DNA from: an uncultured Rhodocyclaceae bacterium | GTDB taxonomy: Bacteria; Pseudomonadota; Gammaproteobacteria; Burkholderiales; Rhodocyclaceae | Assembly: GCA_937892345.1 (NCBI GenBank) | Contig: CALAGF010000119.1 | Coordinates: forward strand, 1-8,756 | DNA length: 8,756 nt | Direction of reading: 5' to 3' | Shown here: in pieces, positions 5,388 to 8,756 of the stretch | Layout: every line of letters starts with the position of its first letter | Position numbering within the stretch: the first letter of the stretch is position 1 | Program-made: the position numbers and the translations under genes | The notes under the pieces: generated by a model | The model's input: the letters and a program-made list of their open reading frames with translations, nothing else | Told to the model about the DNA's origin: nothing | Databases searched by the model: none

Positions 5388-7216
5388 GCCATACCCTCTT
5401 CAAGATTGACCGCCTGTGCCTTGAAGGTCAGCACAAACTCCGTTCCCTGCCCGAGCGTACTATCTACCGCAATGGCCCCATGATGCAACTCGACAATCTG
5501 TCGGGCCAGATAGAGGCCAAGACCGTGGCCGCTGCGCATCGCAGCTTCGGCGCTGCCGGCACGATAGTATTTGTCGAAAATACGCGCGCAGTCTTCGGGA
5601 GAAATGCCGATCCCCTGATCGCGCACCCGAATCTGCATCTGGTTGTCATCCAGCAACTCGGCACTGAGCAATACCGTACCACCCGGGTCGCTATATTTGA
5701 TTGCATTGCTCAGGAGATTATCGATAGCAATCCGGAACAAATCCTTGTCCAGTCGCACCGAACCCAGGTCAGGCGGCATTTTCAACTGCAACTGGATGTT
5801 CCCTGCTTCCGCATTGGGCAACATGGTGTCGTAAGCGTCCTGCAACAGGTCGTGCAACTTCACCCGCGAGCGGGCAAGTTTCATCGTCCCGGCATCCAGC
5901 TTTGAAATATTCAACAGGTTGTTGATCAGACTGGCCATGCGATGGGCCTCGCCCTGAATCACGTTGACCGCATTGACCCGTTCGCCTTCATCCAGCGCCG
6001 CATAATCCAGCAGAAGCTCGCTGTACATGATCAAGGTATTGAGCGGCGTTTTAAGCTCGTGCGACACATGCGAAACAAATTCCGCACCCGCCATTTTGGC
6101 CAGCAATTCGGCGGTGACATCGCGAAACACGATAAGACGACCAAGCAAGGTGCCCTGATCGCGAGGCGAAAACAATGGGAAGGCAGACACCGCGATCTGC
6201 CGGTCGGGGTGAGACTCCGGTGAAAACTGGATGGCGTTTTGCGTTGCCGACGCCGGCGCATTGCGAAAGCGCATCAGAAAGGCCAGCACTTCCGGGTAGC
6301 GACACCAGTCACGCGCGGCCTGCCCAATGATCGCTGACTGACTGACCCCGAGAATCTGCTCAGCCCTGCCATTGGCAAAAGTCGGCACACAATCATCATC
6401 AATGACCAGAACAGCTTCAGGCAAGGCGTTGAGTACGGACTCGGCCTTTTCCTGCTTGTAAGAGAGTAAATGCGTGGCTGTCTGGGTCTGCGCTGCCACA
6501 TGATCGATCTGCTGAACGCGTGATTGAACCAACTGGATGAACTGGTCAAAGCGGCGAATAAAATCGCCCATATCGCCACCAGGCATGGCGAACTGAAGAT
6601 TGGCGTTGCAGGACTGGGCCACCTCCTCCATACGAGCGCCAAGCTGGCCCAAGGGCTTTAACTCGCGCCGAACCAGAAAATAGAACAAGGCCGTCAGCAA
6701 AAATACAGGCAAGGCCATCAGGGCAAGCGATGACATGCTGCTGTCCCAGATTTTTTCCGGCCGGTCAAAATAGGCAACCCGGACAAAACCGGCGAGCACC
6801 CCGGCTTTCATCAAAGGCGCGTGAAACTCCAACACCTTGCGATCATCGCCAACCAAGCCCAGAGTCTGTTCGCCAAACCAGGAAAACGGCTCCTGCGGCA
6901 TCTGCGCAGCCGGAATCAGGCGGTTGTTTCCAGTCGCATACAGTCGGTGACCTGCGGGATCGACCACCGCACCATAGGCAAAATCCTGATTGGCCTGCAC
7001 GAAAACCAGGCGCGCCATCAGGCTGCTGCCTCCACCGTCTGCCGGCACCACTTGATCGAAATCCGCACTGGACAAGGCGCGCGCCAAAGCGGTCCCCATG
7101 ACTCGGACTTTTTCCTGGTGGATATTGACCTGATAACCAAACAACCAGTTACCGATCAAGGCAATGACTGCCAGCGTTGCGGCAATCATGACCAGTCCCA
7201 GTCGATCATTATTCAT
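5384..7216 (-). CDS. Membrane sensor histidine kinase (periplasmic sensor, HAMP, PAS, HisKA, HATPase)
   Basis: A 610-residue kinase. A membrane segment at about 7-27 and another at about 163-183 enclose a roughly 135-residue periplasmic sensor region that I cannot assign to a named family. A HAMP linker follows (about 184-236, RRELKPLGQLGARMEEVA), then a PAS domain (about 258-370, ALPEAVLVIDDDCVPTFANG). The HisKA helix has the phospho-acceptor His386 in VSHVSHELKTPLNTL. The ATP-binding domain (about 486-599) has the N box DNLLSNAIKYS (499-509), G1 box DQGIGIS (533-539), F box around FDKYY (547-551) and G2 box GHGLGLYL (563-570). All catalytic elements look intact. It is the first gene of the operon. 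The ATG at 7216 has only a weak ribosome site, but no upstream in-frame start is better. A candidate promoter lies about 150 bases upstream. The signal sensed is unknown. Confidence 0.95.
   Translation of the reverse strand: MNNDRLGLVMIAATLAVIALIGNWLFGYQVNIHQEKVRVMGTALARALSSADFDQVVPADGGGSSLMARLVFVQANQDFAYGAVVDPAGHRLYATGNNRLIPAAQMPQEPFSWFGEQTLGLVGDDRKVLEFHAPLMKAGVLAGFVRVAYFDRPEKIWDSSMSSLALMALPVFLLTALFYFLVRRELKPLGQLGARMEEVAQSCNANLQFAMPGGDMGDFIRRFDQFIQLVQSRVQQIDHVAAQTQTATHLLSYKQEKAESVLNALPEAVLVIDDDCVPTFANGRAEQILGVSQSAIIGQAARDWCRYPEVLAFLMRFRNAPASATQNAIQFSPESHPDRQIAVSAFPLFSPRDQGTLLGRLIVFRDVTAELLAKMAGAEFVSHVSHELKTPLNTLIMYSELLLDYAALDEGERVNAVNVIQGEAHRMASLINNLLNISKLDAGTMKLARSRVKLHDLLQDAYDTMLPNAEAGNIQLQLKMPPDLGSVRLDKDLFRIAIDNLLSNAIKYSDPGGTVLLSAELLDDNQMQIRVRDQGIGISPEDCARIFDKYYRAGSAEAAMRSGHGLGLYLARQIVELHHGAIAVDSTLGQGTEFVLTFKAQAVNLEEGMA
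5394..5400 (-). promoter_or_regulatory. Ribosome binding site for the TTG-initiated receiver gene
   Basis: AAGAGGG on the minus strand lies 6 bases before the TTG codon and inside the last codons of the kinase gene (encoding Glu-Glu-Gly). A good site here supports the unusual start and suggests ribosomes finishing the kinase restart on the receiver. Confidence 0.7.
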
Positions 7217-7363
7217 GGCAAAAAGACTTCACGGCGGTTCTCAGAGAGCATTCACAAAAACAGTAGCATACCCTCGAACGCTTGAACAGAAGGCGGTTTC
7301 GCTAGTCCGCGCGGGAACAAACCACTCTCTTCTCAGGGTTTTTGTCCACTTAAGAGACTCTGC

Positions 7364-7392
7364 AAAATACGGCCAGTCACTTGCATCATCAA
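7364..7392 (-). promoter_or_regulatory. Weak candidate promoter for the kinase-led operon
   Basis: On the minus strand TTGATG (7387-7392, 4 of 6 to the -35 consensus) is followed after exactly 17 bases by TATTTT (7364-7369, 4 of 6 to the -10 consensus). It lies in the 186-base gap between the crcB stop and the kinase start and would give a leader of about 140 bases. No clear terminator for crcB was seen in the same gap, so read-through from crcB is also possible. This is a pattern match of modest quality. Confidence 0.25.
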
Positions 7393-7402
7393 GGCAAGCC
7401 AC

Positions 7403-7792
7403 TCAGGACCAGACCCGGGTCGCTCCGACCGTCAGCAGTCCGAGGTAAGTGGCGGTCAGCGAACCTGCCAAATGCAGAGAAGCGACGCCCAGTGCCAGCA
7501 TCGGCTGCCCCGACAGCAAACGCTCGACGGTTTCTGCAGAAAAGGTCGAAAAGGTCGTCAAACCGCCAAGAAAGCCGGTAATCACGAACAACTTCAAGGC
7601 CAGCGGCAGCCCTGAGTTCAGATGAAACACCCCGACAGCGACCCCGATCAGGTAACCCCCGACAAGATTAGCTGCCAGCGTGCCCAACGGCACTGCCACA
7701 AACAGCGGATTGAGTGCCAGCCCCAGCAACCAGCGCGCCCAGGCGCCCAAGGCTGCCCCACAACCTACCGCCAGAAATCCGATCGCATTCAT
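7403..7792 (-). CDS. crcB: Fluoride ion channel FluC/CrcB
   Basis: A 129-residue, four-helix membrane protein of normal length for the Fluc family, whose members form antiparallel dimers and export fluoride passively across the inner membrane. Family motifs: GCGAALGAWARWLLG near the N-terminus (R20), PLGTLAANLVGGYLIG (35-50, with N42), and GFLGGLTTFSTFSAETV (73-89), holding the TTFSTF segment whose phenylalanines (F81, F84) line the pore and whose backbone helps hold the central sodium ion. Helices lie at about 3-24, 34-57, 64-86 and 97-121. The reading frame stays open 29 codons upstream, but the ATG at 7790-7792 has AAAGGAG 5 bases before it and gives the family's normal N-terminus. Only one crcB copy is visible, consistent with a homodimer. 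The gene is divergent from the phosphate transporter. Confidence 0.96.
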   Translation of the reverse strand: MNAIGFLAVGCGAALGAWARWLLGLALNPLFVAVPLGTLAANLVGGYLIGVAVGVFHLNSGLPLALKLFVITGFLGGLTTFSTFSAETVERLLSGQPMLALGVASLHLAGSLTATYLGLLTVGATRVWS

Positions 7793-7797
7793 GAGGT

Positions 7798-7804
7798 CTC
7801 CTTT
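7798..7804 (-). promoter_or_regulatory. Strong ribosome binding site fixing the crcB start
   Basis: AAAGGAG on the minus strand lies 5 bases before the ATG at 7792. It decides for the 129-residue protein against the 158-residue open frame, whose extra N-terminal residues are basic and unlike the family. Confidence 0.8.
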
Positions 7805-7812
7805 GGCGACAA

Positions 7813-7842
7813 TTTTACGCGGCGCAAGGCAATGGCGTAAAA
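7813..7842. repeat. Inverted repeat in the crcB leader
   Basis: TTTTACGC (7813-7820) and GCGTAAAA (7835-7842) form a perfect 8-base inverted repeat around a 14-base centre. It lies about 20 bases upstream of the crcB start codon, next to its ribosome site. It could be a protein operator with half-sites two helical turns apart (22 bases centre to centre) or a stem in the crcB transcript. It does not show the conserved sequence of the fluoride riboswitch. Function is unknown. Confidence 0.45.
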
Positions 7843-7845
7843 CGC

Positions 7846-7862
7846 GCGGCTGGCCGAGCCGC
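7846..7862. repeat. Small GC-rich hairpin in the divergent spacer
   Basis: GCGGCT (7846-7851) and AGCCGC (7857-7862) pair perfectly around a 5-base loop. Read on the minus strand it is followed by GCGTTTTACG, so it is not a convincing terminator because the T tract is short and interrupted. Read on the plus strand it is followed by ATAAATAAAG. It stands just upstream of the 8-base inverted repeat in the crcB direction, so the two could form a two-stem leader. Confidence 0.35.
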
Positions 7863-7969
7863 ATAAATAAAGATGTCAAAATAGCGCTTTATGAATCCGC
7901 GAGCGTCGTCGACCGAAAAAAGCGGCGCCAACGATCAGAATACCCGACCTGCGGGGGCCAGGAGAACGC

Positions 7970-8756
7970 ATGGAACTCAAGAATTTCGCCAATACCGAAA
8001 CGGCCACCAAACGCAGCCCGCACAAACTCAACCGCCTTGGGCTCGGATTGATGTTTGTCATTTGCATCATGATTTACACCGCGCTCGGACTGGAAATCAC
8101 AGACAGCCAAGGGATCATGCTGGTGCTTGCTGCAATGATCGGCGGCTACATGGCGATGAACATCGGCGCCAACGACGCGGCCAACAACGTCGGCCCGGCT
8201 GTGGGATCGCGCGCCATTTCGATGACTGGCGCGATCGTGATCGCAGCCATCTTCGAAATGGGTGGCGCGCTGATTGCAGGCGGCGACGTGCTTTCAACGA
8301 TACGCAGCGGCATCATCAATCCCGAGGCCATTCCCGACGGCAATCGCTATATCTGGCTGATGACAGCCGCACTGCTGGCCGGCGCGCTATGGCTCAACTT
8401 CGCAAATGCGGTCGGCGCGCCGGTATCGACGACCCATTCAATCGTCGGCGCTTTGCTGGGCGCGGGCATTGCCGCAGGCGGCATGAATGCTGCCAACTGG
8501 AGCATGCTGGGCGGTATCGCCGTCAGTTGGATATTCTCCCCCATCCTCGGCGGCGCGATTGCCGCCGTGTTTCTTTTCTGGATCAAGCGAACCATCACCT
8601 ACAAGTCGGACATGATCTCGGCGGCGCAACGTACGGTACCCATCCTGATCGGCCTGATGGCGTTCGCCTTCGCGATGCTCGAGGTGTCCGACTCGCTCCT
8701 GCTGGCCCAAAAGCCCGGGTACTTCCCGATCACCAAGGCCATCTACGAACTGTTCC
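7970..8756 (+). CDS. pit: PiT-family inorganic phosphate transporter, 3' end cut by window edge
   Basis: The first 262 codons of a phosphate permease that imports inorganic phosphate across the inner membrane, driven by a proton or sodium gradient. The family signature is plain: MNIGANDAANNVGPAVGSRA (63-82) holds the GANDxAN motif of the first half-repeat, and GAPVSTTHSIVGALLGAG (149-166) is the second conserved block of that repeat. A roughly 20-residue polar N-terminus precedes the first helix (about 23-42); further helices lie at about 49-70, 86-105, 130-148, 154-171, 179-205 and 223-240. The reading frame is open to the last base, and the second GANDxAN copy is expected beyond the window. 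AGGAG at 7960-7964, 5 bases before ATG, supports the start. No convincing Pho box or promoter was found upstream. Substrate is inferred from family; the ion coupled is not determinable. Confidence 0.94.
   Translation, partial: MELKNFANTETATKRSPHKLNRLGLGLMFVICIMIYTALGLEITDSQGIMLVLAAMIGGYMAMNIGANDAANNVGPAVGSRAISMTGAIVIAAIFEMGGALIAGGDVLSTIRSGIINPEAIPDGNRYIWLMTAALLAGALWLNFANAVGAPVSTTHSIVGALLGAGIAAGGMNAANWSMLGGIAVSWIFSPILGGAIAAVFLFWIKRTITYKSDMISAAQRTVPILIGLMAFAFAMLEVSDSLLLAQKPGYFPITKAIYELF

Noticed and set aside
1..7216. Complete type II secretion system or type IV pilus locus
   Set aside because: Only ATPase, platform and one prepilin are seen; no secretin, prepilin peptidase, GspL/M or PilM-P homologue is in the window.
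7217..7402. Rho-independent terminator after crcB
   Set aside because: A short CTTGC/GCAAG stem and a TCTCTT/AAGAGA pair with a long loop are visible, but neither is followed by a T tract and both are weak.
7793..7879. In-frame N-terminal extension of CrcB (158-residue version)
   Set aside because: The added residues do not match the family, and the internal ATG has a strong AAAGGAG site giving the normal length.
7861..7920. TTGACA-like -35 element for crcB on the minus strand (complement of tgtcaa at 7874-7879)
   Set aside because: The hexamer is perfect, but no acceptable -10 sequence lies 15-19 bases downstream; the region there is GC-rich hairpin sequence.
7793..7969. Fluoride riboswitch upstream of crcB
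   Set aside because: I looked for the conserved segments on the minus strand and could not find them; only simple inverted repeats are present.

Overview
The window looks like chromosomal DNA from a Gram-negative proteobacterium, most likely a betaproteobacterium of the Rhodocyclales type. This rests on moderately high GC, canonical Shine-Dalgarno sites, and the overall style of the type II/IV-filament, two-component and FluC proteins. It is a judgement from protein style, not a database result. There are eight protein genes, two of them cut by the window edges. I saw no tRNA, rRNA, CRISPR array, insertion sequence or phage gene. No stretch longer than about 190 bases lacks a gene.

Positions 1-7216 (all minus strand, so read right to left) hold one compact signalling-plus-filament gene set. 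In transcription order it runs: a membrane histidine kinase with HAMP and PAS domains (7216-5384); a stand-alone CheY-like receiver that starts on TTG and overlaps the kinase stop codon (5387-5013); a GAF-like/HD-GYP protein of the cyclic-di-GMP phosphodiesterase type (4997-3489); a GspE/PilB-type assembly ATPase carrying an N-terminal STAS-like domain and an MshEN cyclic-di-GMP-binding module (3487-1454); a GspF/PilC-type inner-membrane platform protein (1448-276); and a type IV prepilin-like protein cut by the left edge (182-1). Gaps between the first five genes are -4, 15, 1 and 5 bases, so they are very probably one operon. The pilin follows a 93-base gap containing a good sigma70-like promoter.

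The most interesting reading is that this operon encodes a filament or secretion motor with its own control circuit. A periplasmic or membrane signal would be read by the kinase and receiver. Cyclic-di-GMP could be degraded by the HD-GYP protein and sensed by the ATPase itself through MshEN, with a further protein-interaction input through the STAS-like domain. The STAS-MshEN-ATPase arrangement is the feature I would look at first. The link between receiver, HD-GYP protein and motor is inference. No secretin, prepilin peptidase or alignment-complex gene lies in the window, so the machine is incomplete here.

Positions 7403-8756 hold ion-handling genes unrelated to the operon: crcB/fluC, a fluoride channel on the minus strand, and, divergently, the first half of a PiT-family inorganic phosphate transporter on the plus strand, running off the right edge. 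The 177-base divergent spacer contains two inverted repeats upstream of crcB. No fluoride riboswitch could be recognised there.
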